This document shows positions 38,387-48,560 of a stretch of 64,000 nt of DNA, one piece after another. The stretch is from Leishmania donovani (taxonomy: Eukaryota > Euglenozoa > Kinetoplastea > Trypanosomatida > Trypanosomatidae). The stretch covers positions 577,041 to 641,040 of the forward strand of contig NC_018245.1 in the NCBI RefSeq assembly GCF_000227135.1, given 5' to 3'. Position numbers and translations under genes: made by a program. Positions within the stretch are counted from its first letter, which is position 1, and every line of letters begins with the position of its first letter. The notes under the pieces were generated by a model, which had not been told where the DNA came from, made no database searches, and was given only the letters and a program-made list of their open reading frames with translations.

Positions 38387-39080
38387 CTCGTGGTGTCGGC
38401 AGGTGCGGGGGCGAAGACAGCGGGCCTGCTAGAAAACGGCGTTGTCTTGGGTCAGGCGCCGGGACGCGGGCGCTGTGCGCACACGCTGTCGGGCACCGCT
38501 GGCATATGGCGCATCGCACCCGAACAGGGCAAGAAGAGGCCAGCAGAGCAGGGGCGGTGGGCGAAGGGGGCGCGAGGAGATGCATGCGAACCGGCCCCGC
38601 CGTGCATGTGCGCGGCGCGTCCGGCGTCTCCCAGGTGGGGCCGTGTGGGCGGGCGCGGCGCCGGTGCCGGAAGCGCGCCGAGAACGCCCCGAGTGACACC
38701 ACGGAGGCCCCCAGACCCCGATGGAGAGAGCCACCGCCCCATGCTATGGGATGCCGCGGCCGAGGGAAAAACATGGCATGCATGCCGAGCGCAGGGTCTG
38801 GGAAGGCCCTGGCCTGCGGCTGGCCGGCTTCCTCGCTGAGCTGATCCGGCATGCGCCTGCGCCACCGCCTGGTTACCCGCACGACGGGCGCCACCGCTTC
38901 CGCCCTCGAGCAGGATCCTGGCCGCTGCCCGCGTGAATCAAGGCGTGTGGTCCGCCCAGGTTCGTCTGGGGCTGATCGTGCAGTGTGTATGCGGAGAAGG
39001 TACGAGGAAGTACAAGGTAAGCCCGCTAGCCACATGACCCATTCGGCTGCCGACGGCTCGCTCTGGTCGACCAGGGTTTA
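38387..39080. mobile_element. GC-rich, repeat-like island; possible degenerate retroposon (SIDER-like)
   Basis: About 700 bases of clearly higher GC than any other non-coding part of the window, without dinucleotide runs, beginning at the edge of the large gap. Long open frames on both strands carry no protein features. Leishmania genomes contain hundreds of degenerate SIDER retroposons of about 0.5 kb in 3' UTRs, and the composition, length and failure of assembly beside it fit such an element. I could not identify the family signature or an A-rich tail, so the assignment is tentative. Confidence 0.4.
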
Positions 39081-40191
39081 GCCGCAGTGCGACCGAGGCA
39101 GGTGGGCCGTGGCTGTGTGCTTGCGTGTGTATCTGTTGAAGTCTTCGTGGGTGGAGTATGTGACACGCTGAAAAAAGTAAATTCGGTTCCTTTTCACTTG
39201 GAGTTGCAACCTGGTGAGTCGTTGCTGTCGCTTCACTGTCTCCTAGGATCTGGTTTCTGTTTCTTGCGTGGGTCTACCTCAAGTCCCTTTCCTTTTTTTC
39301 TTCGGGCTCTTTTTTTCGACTTTGTCGCCGATTGTTCTGCTTCTCTCATCTCTCCCGTTACGTGACCCTCCTCCTTTCCCTCTCTCTCCCTCCTTCACTC
39401 GGGACTCGTCTCTTGTTTGTGTGGGTGCGTGTTGGCGTGCTGCATGAGCAGCGCACGCATGTCACCCGGATGCGCAATTCTTGTTTTGCTTTCACTCTCT
39501 TTCCTTTTCGAGCGCCTCCTCTCTGTTGCTCTTACCGATGTATCTGTCTACTCATGCCTCTGTGAGTTCTGTGCTTGTGCGCGAGTGAGTCTGTGCTTCT
39601 ACTCTCTCTTTTTCCGTTGTTTCCAGCCTATGCCTTTTGCCTGTGTCTGTCAAAAAATTTTTGCGTGGTCGTTCCCTCCTTGGGCGTGTGCTCCGCCGCT
39701 GTCTGCTTAGCAGCCGCTTTCTCTGCGCCAGAAACCCGCCCTTTACCGTTTTCATCTCTCCTCTGCTTGTATGGTATCTACCCTCTTCCTCGCTTTATCG
39801 CTGATATTCCACGCAAGGGTCCTTGTTCTGTGCGCACCGGTTCACGGCACGTGTACATGCATTAGACCACAAAACAGCTGCAGACTTCGAGCTCAGCGAA
39901 GCTTGAACGTGGTGTTTCGGGTGCTGTACAAGCTGTACCCACCCTGTAGAGGAGCAGCAGAGGTGTTTGTGTGTGGGTCGTGAGGCGCGGCACAAGCGAA
40001 AAACGAAAAAAAGCAAAAACGAACAACGACAAAGGAAACAGCAAGAGTTTCTCAGCAAGCTGACGCGTAACCTTTTTTTTCTCCATCTTTCACTCCCTCC
40101 TCGATCACACACGGCAGCAAGCATCGATGGACTCGTCGTGTGATGGATAACGCCATGCACGAGTGATGGTCTTTTACGTGTATGTATGTAT

Positions 40192-40217
40192 GACGCATAT
40201 GCGTTTTCATATGCGTC
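40192..40217. repeat. 10-bp perfect hairpin
   Basis: GACGCATATG and CATATGCGTC pair perfectly across a 6-nt loop. Confidence 0.85.
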
Positions 40218-40245
40218 TGTGTCTGTCTCTGTGCTCTCTTTTCCT

Positions 40246-40262
40246 TATATATATATATATAT
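40246..40262. repeat. (AT)n run
   Basis: This is a 17-base AT run shortly after the small hairpin. Confidence 0.9.
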
Positions 40263-40347
40263 TTGTTTCCGCCTTGCTTGTTTCATCATCATCTTCGCGA
40301 TTATGTATGTGTAGAGGTATGTGCGTATGCGTGTGCGTGTTTGTGTG

Positions 40348-40440
40348 TCTGTCTGTCCTGTGTATGTATGTGTGTGTGTGTCTGTCTGCCCTGTGTAGGT
40401 ATGCGTGTGTGTGCGTGTGTGTATGTCTGCCCTGTGTTTT
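40348..40440. repeat. TG-rich minisatellite, about three units
   Basis: The motif TCTGTCTGYCCTGTGT recurs at 40348 and 40381, and partly at 40424, with TG-rich spacers giving unit lengths of 33 and 41 nt. Confidence 0.75.
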
Positions 40441-43400
40441 TATTCTTCTCTTATGTGTTGCTTCTCCGTTCAGCAAAATTGACATGTGTGTTGCGGTGTG
40501 GCCCTTTTCAGAGCTTCCTGGTTGATATCTGTCGAGGTCTGCCTGCGTGTGGGTCTTTCAGTGCCGTGCTGCAGAGTTCATCGGCGCCCCTTCCCTCCCC
40601 CCTCCGTCTCTCTCCCAGTCTTGCCCATCTAAGCCCCCCTCTTTGCTTCCGGCTGTGATCTTCTATTTTCTCTGTGTTTCTCTTCCTCTTACGTTTATGT
40701 TTGACGGGGCTCTCGGTGCATCTTTTCTCCCCCTCCTCTTCTCTGTGTCTCCGATCCTGCGGTAACCAGACAAAGAGGATGTGGGGGGGGTGGTGGGCGA
40801 GCGAGAGAGATGCGCGGAGGTGACGAGGAAGGGAAGGGGTGGGGCCGGGACTTTCTCGACCAGGAGACAAGCTCAAAACGCCACGGACTCGGCGAAACAC
40901 GCGATTGATGCAAAATCAAAAAAAAAGAAAGAGGCGAAGGGGGGAGCCCGCATCGCATCCCCTTACCCTTCTTTCCTCTCCAGCGTATCCCTGAGGAGCG
41001 GGTTGGGGGGGTGCCTGCCTGCGTGTTGGGGTCGCATCTGCCTCCTTGTAGCTCTCCCCTTCTACCTCTCTGTGATGGTCTCTCAATGCGAGTATGTGAT
41101 TGTGCGCTTGAGTGGGGGGGGGTAAGCATGAATCTGCGCTTATCTGCGGATGTATGAAGGAACGGGCGGAGAGCAGAGGAAGAACTCTTGTAGAGACGCT
41201 GAGGTGTCAGAGCCGCACGCACACGAGGAGAGGAGAGAGAGTGCAAGCACGTAGGCGCCCTGCTTGTGTGATTGTTGTGTGCCACGCCGCTGTGTGTGTG
41301 TGCGGGGTCACAATGTCTTTATCTTTTGGTTTCATCTTCGTAATGTTGTTGTCGCCACCCCAGCGCTGTTGGGCCTTGCGCGTTGTAGTATTAGTCGGTG
41401 TCTCTCTGTCTCTCACATCGCCGCCTTCCTCTCTTTTCAGCGATGACGGGGATTTGTAGGGGGGGGGGTGGCGGCGAAGAGGCTGGTGGGTCGGAGGAGG
41501 TATGTGAAGCCCGCCTTTGAAAGAGACCAAAGGGAAACGGTGCGCGGTGTCCAGAGGACAGTAACGCCACCGGGTTCCCAGGGGTGTTATGCGTGTAACA
41601 GGGATGCTGCGACGGGGATGTGAAGCGGAGTGCAGAGGTCTGTTTTTTTTTTTATTTTTTTTTATATTTTCCTCGTTCGCTTCCCCTCTTCCTCGCACCT
41701 TCCCTTTACGCCATCCACGCACCCACCCCTCTCTCGTATTCCTCTCGCACCTGTGCCGTCTCTGGCGGCATCCTTTCTGTTTCTCTTTTTTTGCTTCTGA
41801 GCTGTGTGTGAGATCCCACCGTCGACCGCGATGGTCGCGTTTGTTCGCCGTCGCGCTGTCGGTGTGCCTCTCCCTCCCGCTCCACGTTGTGCGTTGTCGC
41901 TTCCCTTGACTGCGTCTCTGTTTTTTTTTCCACGATGCTTTTGAGCCACCACCTTTTTTTAAAACTTAGGTGTGGTGTCTTGTGTCTACGTCTTCTTCTT
42001 TGCCCCTCTTCTCTGTATGTGCGTGCGTGTCTGTGCCGTATCACGCCGTCGCGATGGGGGGGGGGGGAAGGAGGGAGCTGGGCTGTAAGAGGGGGAAGGA
42101 GGGGGTGGCAGCCGGCCACGACATCTTCCACCCTCTCTCTCCTTCTTTTATCCCCCACTCCTCCCTCCCCTATCCTCCTTTGATTCTCTCGCCTGGGTCT
42201 ATCTATATCAACATATCAACATACCTATATATATATGTGTGTGTATATGTGTGCTTCTACTGCGCCTTTCCCCCATCTCGTTTCGAACCACGCACCCACG
42301 CACGCACACCCGCTCGCTCATCTCCTCGCATCCCCAATGTTTTCTGTCGTCTCTTATTTTCTTCTTTGCCTTGTTTTGTTGATTTCCTCTTCCCTTTCGT
42401 GTTGGCACTCCCCTTTCTACTCCTTCTTCACCCCGTGCGACAGAGTCTCTTCTCTTTGCCGTCAACGTGTGCATCTCCGGCCTCACTGATACTCACATGC
42501 GTCATCAAACACACATGCCTGCACAGCTCCGCCTAGTCCAGTCGATCTCTTCCTATCCTTCCCTTTTCCCGCCAACACTCACTTGCACATGCTTTCCTTC
42601 TTCTTGTCTCTCTCGCGAGAATGGTAACACAGAGACACACACGAGGCAACAGACACCAGTTGTGTCCTTCTTTGTTTCTTCGTCCTGCGCTTCCGGCTTC
42701 CTCCTTTTCTCTTTCCTCATTGTGATTGTCGTCGGCATCGCCCAACATTTCGCGCTCTCTGTCCCTCTCTCTCCCCCTTGTGCACGACATCGAGTGTCCC
42801 ACCTCTCACATCCCCTCCCGTTGAGTACACGCAGCTGTTTTGTTCTTCGCTTTTTTTGATATATTTATTTACGCCTTTGTTTTCCGAGTTACACCTCTGC
42901 AAGCGCTTCTTTGTTTGCTTTCTGTTTTCGGGTATGGTTTCACCTCTATGTCTTGCTTCGTATCTCTTTGTGCGTGTGTGCGTGCGTGTGTGTGTGTGTG
43001 TGTGTGCGTGGGCGTTGCAGGCAGGCGGCCGCGTCCTTAAAAAATGTTTCTGTTTTCGCTTCGGTTTCGTTTCTTTGTCTCTCCTCCTCCTTTTCCTTGT
43101 TTGTCTGGTTCTTGTCGGTGTTGCACGCTGTGAGCGCTGTTTTCTCTCCATCTGTCTATGTCTGTGCCTCTCTCTCTCCGCCGGTGTGTGTGCGTGTGCC
43201 ACTCGATCCGGCATCCCTGACGTCTCTCTGTTTTCTTTTCCGTTTTGGGACTCTCGCGTTGTTCCCTCTTCCTTGTTTTCCCTCCCCAAAGTAACCTATC
43301 TCCCATCTCTATGTGCTCTTCTATCATCATGTTTTTTTTTTTAACATAGACGTACATGCGCTCACGAAGTCTTCTAGTTGCCTATCCATCTCCCTCCATC

Positions 43401-43950
43401 TCTCCCCTTTCTCTACTGTGTGTGCCTCTCTACCTCGATCTGCGTTGGGTCTGTCTGTGTTTCCATGTCTTTGTCTGCATGTGTGTAGGTGTCGTTATTT
43501 GTATCTGTGTCTCTATTTATTTCGTTTCGTTCATCACTGTCTGCCTGTCGGTTTCTCGCAGCACGACGCCATCCTCACCTCCCTCTCCCCACACACACTC
43601 TCTCGCGTGCGGACTATTCCGCCATCATGCGTAATCCTGTCTGCGTGTGTGTGTATGTAGGGTGCTGCCGGAATCGACATGGGAAAGAAACAAGCAAGAG
43701 AATGAACCAAAGAAATATGCACTTTCAAAAGACGATGATGATGAAGGGAGGCATCTGCTCGCCTCAGTCGTGCTCTCCTTCTTCCTCTGACAGCGGAGTC
43801 GTAGAGCTGCCGGCACTGCCGCACATACACAAGTAACGGCAGATGCTCCCCCCACCTCCAGGAGAGCAGGCCAGCCGCACTCTGCTGGCTCTTGATAGAC
43901 TTAGCGGCATATTGACAGGGAAAGGAGATGGCAGAGACGGAAGCCAAGAT

Positions 43951-43951
<1 letters not shown>

Positions 43952-43993
<42 letters not shown>
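43952..43993. repeat. (CA)21 microsatellite
   Basis: This 42-base CA run is the longest uninterrupted dinucleotide tract in the window. Confidence 0.95.
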
Positions 43994-43995
<2 letters not shown>

Positions 43996-45180
43996 CGTGA
44001 ATGATGAGGCTGATGTGTTGGTGGGAGGTGCGAATCTTGCCTGAGGTCTTGGGCTGTTCGTCTTTGCTTTTTCCGTTTCTTCTTTTGCCCCGCTCTCTAT
44101 CATCCTGTGCGTGTGCGTGTGTGGGGAGTGGGTGTGGGGGCAATGCCTGCCGCGCTTCTCTCGTCGCATCGATCGCCTGCCCGCGTGCGTGCTCACCGTG
44201 GAGCGCTTTGGTGCCCTCGAGTGCGCTGCTACGCGATGCCATGTGGGCACCTCGACAGGCGTTGGCCGAAGGAGACTCGTGAGTCTCTGCTGCTCTCCTC
44301 TCCTCCGACTCTGAAGCGGAAGCGCTGGCCGGCCTGCTGATCTTCCTTTCTCGCTCCGCCCCCCTCTTCGCTCGCCCTTTTCGGTGCTTTGCCGGCTCCC
44401 TCTCGGTCGGCACCTCCACGTTTGGTGCCCTTCATTCCCACACACATATACATGCATATATATGCGTGTGTGTGTGTGTGTGGCCGCCAAGGATAGCACA
44501 AACGACGACCTCCGCTGCAGCAACTTGCTGACCGACACGCGGGCATCAACGACTCCGCCGACGCCGCCACCACACCTCCCCCTCTCCCCTCGCACAAACA
44601 GTTCTTTCGCTGTATACACCACCTGAACCGGGAGAGAGTCGCCCTAGGAGCGTACAGGACGTCTCCCACTAGCTTCTAGTGTGAGGGACGGATCGTTGGG
44701 CATCTCCTCATACATCTGAGATCTTTTTTTTCTCGGGTGTTGTCGGCCGCTTTTAGTTGGTGGTGGTGCGGCGCGACTCCCTCGGTCGCTAGACTCCAAA
44801 GCGGCGCGCTATTTCAGTTCTAGCGCTGTTTTGGGGTGCAACCTGCACAAGTGTACGCCTAAGATGGTAGTAGTCGATGGTTGTACATGGATAGCTAGTC
44901 CACTACAGTAGAAGAAGCACGAAGAGGTCCTTTGGTACCCCCCCCCCCGCCACAGAGAACGACGCTCAGATATCTGCACACCCGAAGACGCACTTTGCTC
45001 ACACGCGGAATACCGATCGTTGGGCGAGAGGGGGGGGGGTGTTCTGCATGCGCGTGTGTGCACGTTGGTGTATCGCTGATCGTCTCGCTGCCGCTCTTGG
45101 GTACGTGAGAAAAACGGAGAGGTAGGGTCGACGACTGACCGCCTTGCCGTGCGGTGGTATCAACCCTTTCCTACTGCTGC

Positions 45181-45182
45181 AG
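45181..45182 (+). promoter_or_regulatory. candidate trans-splice acceptor for the J-protein gene
   Basis: This AG follows the pyrimidine-rich tract at about 45163-45180. It leaves a 12-nt 5' UTR. Confidence 0.55.
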
Positions 45183-45194
45183 CCGATAATCGTA

Positions 45195-48100
45195 ATGGAG
45201 GGAAGGCCCCATTACGAGGTCCTGTGCATTGCCAACTTCAGCTCTGCCGAGGAGGTGCGCCTTGCATACAAGTCGCTCGTCCTCAAGTACCACCCCGACA
45301 AGAACTTGGGCGACCCAACAGCGGCGGAGCGCTTCCGCGCAGTGTGCCGCGCTTACGAAGTGCTTTCGAATGAAGAAACGAAACGCAAGTACGACCTCGC
45401 ACTGCGCGCTGCCCTATTCGAGTATGGCCCGCGCGCTAGTGGCAAAACCGGCGGCCATGGAGGTGCCAATCCGTACTCCATGAAGGCCCCCTCTATGTCG
45501 GATATTTACAGAGAACTGTACCAGCGACAAGCCGCGCGGGCTAGCACACGCAACCGCACCTCGTCGGCGCCGCCGCAAAGTGGCAAGGCATCTACCTCGC
45601 AGTACACCAAGGCGCAGCAGGAGCACTTTCGCAAGCGAGAGAGGGAGCGGCAACAGGAGCTGCGCCGTCAGAGGGAGAGGGAGAGGAAGGAGCAGCGCGA
45701 TCGAGAGCGGGAGGCGCTGCGCAGGGAGCAAGAGCGGCAAGAAGAGCTGCTTCAGCAGCGGTGGCGCCTGCAGCAGCAGCAACAGAAGGTGTACCCCACG
45801 CGCGGATCAACACGCATCACAAGCACAGCTGGTGCTGCATCACTGTCGACTGGCACAACTAGCGACCCCGCAGCCCACATCGACGACGTTAACGGCGTCT
45901 CGCCTCGCATGCGACGTGGATCCCCACGCGCGACGACGGAGGGGGTGCGTAGCGGCATTGAAAGCCATGCGCCGAACACGGTGCTCCTTGGCACGCCGGC
46001 GCGGCTGACAATGTTGGCCCGCAATGGCGTCGCTACCACACCGCGAACGTTCCGGGCGTACTCGCCATTATCTCTGTCGCCACGGCCGGCCGCCAAGCCT
46101 CGTTGTGCCGAGGCCGGCGCGCCTGGTGAGCCGCCGTCGTCATCCGCGTGGCGGGAGGAGGAGACAATGGACGCGGAGGCGGTGGAGGGTGGGCTGTCGA
46201 CAGGCTGGTACACGCCCCTCAACGCACTCGTGAACAGCGGCGACCTGGAGGAGGGAGCGGCCCACTACAGCAGCTGCGCCGGCTCACCCGTTGGTGCTGA
46301 GGAGCAGGCGATGGCGCAGTCGGCGGGCGTAAATCGGGCCTTCCGCACGGGGAGTGCACCGCTTTTGCGACCTGCGTCTGGCGTTGCACGCGCCAGTGGC
46401 GTAGATGCACGGTCGGCGGCGTCTGCTCAGCCGAGCACCCGCAACACGCACACCACGTCTGAGGACTGTAGCGAAGATGGCACTGCGGCTGGCTGCGGAG
46501 ACGACGGTCACCGCACGCCGTCCTCGTACCGTCCGGCGACGCGCATCACGACGGTGAACCGAGTCGCGATGCCGTCCGCGTCTTCCACGGCCACAACACC
46601 ACGCCACTGGGGAACACCTCGCAGCTTCACGAACTTTCACGCAGCAGCGGCAGCGTCACCGGTTTCCTTGGCCGCGTCGCCGCGGGGCCAGCCGATCACT
46701 CCGCGTTGTAGCAGCAGTGCGCAGATGACGGCAAACGGCCGCAGCCATAGCTCGTCTGCCGGAGCAGCATCGACTGAGGCCAGGGCAAGCCAATCCTTGC
46801 ATAAGAGCAGCAGCATCAACGGCGCCACCAGCCGCAGCGACCCCGTGCGCGCCTCCTTCCTCCACCGAGTGCGCCCCATGCCGAGTCTAGCGGACAAGGA
46901 CAAGGAGGTGCTAGACAAGAAGCGGCGAGAGCGACTGGCGAAGGAGAAGGAGAGGCAGCGATCAGTTCGACTCGCTGAGGAGGAGCGCCAGTTTCGTCGA
47001 CTCGCTCGCGCGGCAAAGCATCAGCGCGAGAACGCTGCCGCCATCTCTGCTGCCGCGGCAGCTGCGAAGGCGGAGGTAGAGGAGCCGCTGTCCTTTGAGA
47101 AAGAGCTGGAGTACCTCGTGCATGACGAGGCGAGTGAGCGGGAGCAGCTGATCGAGCGAGAGGAACAGCTCGCGTGGCGCCGCCTACATCGCCAACAAGC
47201 GAAAGTGATTCAGGCTGTCTTGGTGCGACGCCGCCTCGCCGCGCTCACGACGGAGGAGATGGCGTGGCGCAACGGTTTGCTGCAAGTGTGCTGGGTAGAG
47301 CGCGACCGCTCCTTCTTGTGCTTCTACGAGCGACTCGACCGCCTGTACCTCGAGGGCCGCGAGGGGCGTGATAGGCGTCAGCTGGTTGGCCGCGAGGCAG
47401 CTGACAGATACCATGTACGTCGGGCCTCACAGCGGCGCTCCTCCATGGCAACTGAGGAGGCGTCGCAGCGGCGCCAGCTCTCCGGTAGCGCCGTGCAGGC
47501 GGTTCTTGGCCAGGGCGTGCCAGCCACAGAGGCGGTGGATTGCGCGTCCTCCCCCGCCGCGGAGGCGAAAGCCCGCCGCAGCCCTTTCCCCAGCGTTTAC
47601 GATGATGCTGCTCAGCTCGAGCATCGGTGTGATGCCGGCGTGAGGCTCGCGGGGAACCAACCGTGGCACCAGCAACAGTCGGAATACCAGCAGCAGCACA
47701 CGGCCGAGTGGCTGCCCCCCGCGGCACTCGCTGCTCAGACCACTAGCGCACTGGACGCGAAGAGAGGCCGCGCCAGGAGCGCTGTCAGCACCACCGCCGT
47801 GACGGATATCTCTACGACTGGGCATCTGGAATCTTTCCTTTCGGCGACCGGCACGCTGGAGGCGGCGCCCGCGATGGCGGACAGGCTGTCGGGCGGTAGT
47901 GCCTTTGCAAGGGCATCTGCGCAAGCGAGCCCGTACGCATCCCCCAAGAAACGCAGCTCGTTGGACTCGTCGAGCAGCACAGATTGCCCTGCCGTCGCCG
48001 TCACCACCTCCGCCAATGGCGAGACAAAGATGTTACTGGCTGGTGCGGAGCGGCGCCTACTGATGCTCGTCAGCGACGAGTCTCGCCAACGCAGTCTGCT

Positions 48101-48560
48101 TGTGAAGCAGCAGCAACAAGAGGAGATGGCGCTGCGTCGTCGGCGCGCCATGGCCCTACATTGTGTCTTTGCCAAGGAGAAGGAGAATGCTGTCAAGCAC
48201 GCGCAGCGTTGTGCGCTGGTGGAGATAACCGCGCTCAGGGCGCAGCTGCGCACGTTGCAGCGGCAAACGAGACGCTCCTCGTCTCCACGCAGTATGGAGG
48301 GCGGTTCCTCTGCCGCGGCCGCCAGCGCCGCTTCCGGTTCCCCTGCCAATTCCGTATCGTGGAAGATGGAGCCCTCGGCAGTGTCGCGCCACGGCTCGCC
48401 ACTGCCTATGCTGCCTCGGCCCACCTCCGAAGCCGCCGCCGCAGCGTGTGCATCATCGCCCGACACGGCGCGTGCGCTTTCGGTTGCGAGTATCCTCACA
48501 GCCGCAGCGGCGCTGAGCGGCTGGACGGCATTGCCGGACTCAGATGGGGAGGAGGATTAG
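45195..48560 (+). CDS. large DnaJ (J-domain) protein with charged coiled-coil repeats
   Basis: The frame encodes 1121 residues from the first in-frame ATG; the upstream open part begins with TTG. The J-domain occupies about residues 4-70, with the essential HPD at 33-35 (KYHPDKN). It should stimulate the ATPase of an HSP70. There is no Gly/Phe region or zinc-finger, so this is a class C (type III) J-protein whose job is set by the rest of the chain. An Arg/Glu/Gln helix spans about 135-197, and residues 200-565 are Ser/Ala-rich and disordered. From about 567 a second charged helical region carries repeats of the form E-A/S-x-x-R-x-x-L (near 644, 720, 754 and 961). The tail ends acidic (DSDGEED). 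No membrane segment or signal is visible. I cannot name a specific orthologue. Confidence 0.92.
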   Translation: MEGRPHYEVLCIANFSSAEEVRLAYKSLVLKYHPDKNLGDPTAAERFRAVCRAYEVLSNEETKRKYDLALRAALFEYGPRASGKTGGHGGANPYSMKAPSMSDIYRELYQRQAARASTRNRTSSAPPQSGKASTSQYTKAQQEHFRKRERERQQELRRQRERERKEQRDREREALRREQERQEELLQQRWRLQQQQQKVYPTRGSTRITSTAGAASLSTGTTSDPAAHIDDVNGVSPRMRRGSPRATTEGVRSGIESHAPNTVLLGTPARLTMLARNGVATTPRTFRAYSPLSLSPRPAAKPRCAEAGAPGEPPSSSAWREEETMDAEAVEGGLSTGWYTPLNALVNSGDLEEGAAHYSSCAGSPVGAEEQAMAQSAGVNRAFRTGSAPLLRPASGVARASGVDARSAASAQPSTRNTHTTSEDCSEDGTAAGCGDDGHRTPSSYRPATRITTVNRVAMPSASSTATTPRHWGTPRSFTNFHAAAAASPVSLAASPRGQPITPRCSSSAQMTANGRSHSSSAGAASTEARASQSLHKSSSINGATSRSDPVRASFLHRVRPMPSLADKDKEVLDKKRRERLAKEKERQRSVRLAEEERQFRRLARAAKHQRENAAAISAAAAAAKAEVEEPLSFEKELEYLVHDEASEREQLIEREEQLAWRRLHRQQAKVIQAVLVRRRLAALTTEEMAWRNGLLQVCWVERDRSFLCFYERLDRLYLEGREGRDRRQLVGREAADRYHVRRASQRRSSMATEEASQRRQLSGSAVQAVLGQGVPATEAVDCASSPAAEAKARRSPFPSVYDDAAQLEHRCDAGVRLAGNQPWHQQQSEYQQQHTAEWLPPAALAAQTTSALDAKRGRARSAVSTTAVTDISTTGHLESFLSATGTLEAAPAMADRLSGGSAFARASAQASPYASPKKRSSLDSSSSTDCPAVAVTTSANGETKMLLAGAERRLLMLVSDESRQRSLLVKQQQQEEMALRRRRAMALHCVFAKEKENAVKHAQRCALVEITALRAQLRTLQRQTRRSSSPRSMEGGSSAAAASAASGSPANSVSWKMEPSAVSRHGSPLPMLPRPTSEAAAAACASSPDTARALSVASILTAAAALSGWTALPDSDGEED

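Larger units (their letters stand above)
39081..45194 (+). other. 6.1-kb stretch without a gene, before the J-protein gene
   Basis: T/C- and TG-rich sequence with a (TA)n run, a perfect small hairpin, a TG-rich minisatellite and a long (CA)n run. 44630-44990 differs: it is balanced in composition, not repetitive, and has no ORF. No RNA gene could be recognised. Confidence 0.65.

Noticed and set aside
37326..39035. A 569-codon frame on the - strand
   Set aside because: More than half of it is unknown bases, and the readable part is GC-rich sequence without protein features.
40348..40440. Spaced repeats resembling a repeat array
   Set aside because: The units are TG-rich and the spacers are the same simple sequence. 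This is a minisatellite in a eukaryote, not a CRISPR array.
43534..44622. A 362-codon - strand frame
   Set aside because: It opposes the direction of all genes and includes a translated CA microsatellite.
45144..45194. An upstream extension of the J-protein
   Set aside because: It begins at TTG, contains no ATG and crosses the likely splice acceptor. ATG at 45195 sits directly before the J-domain.
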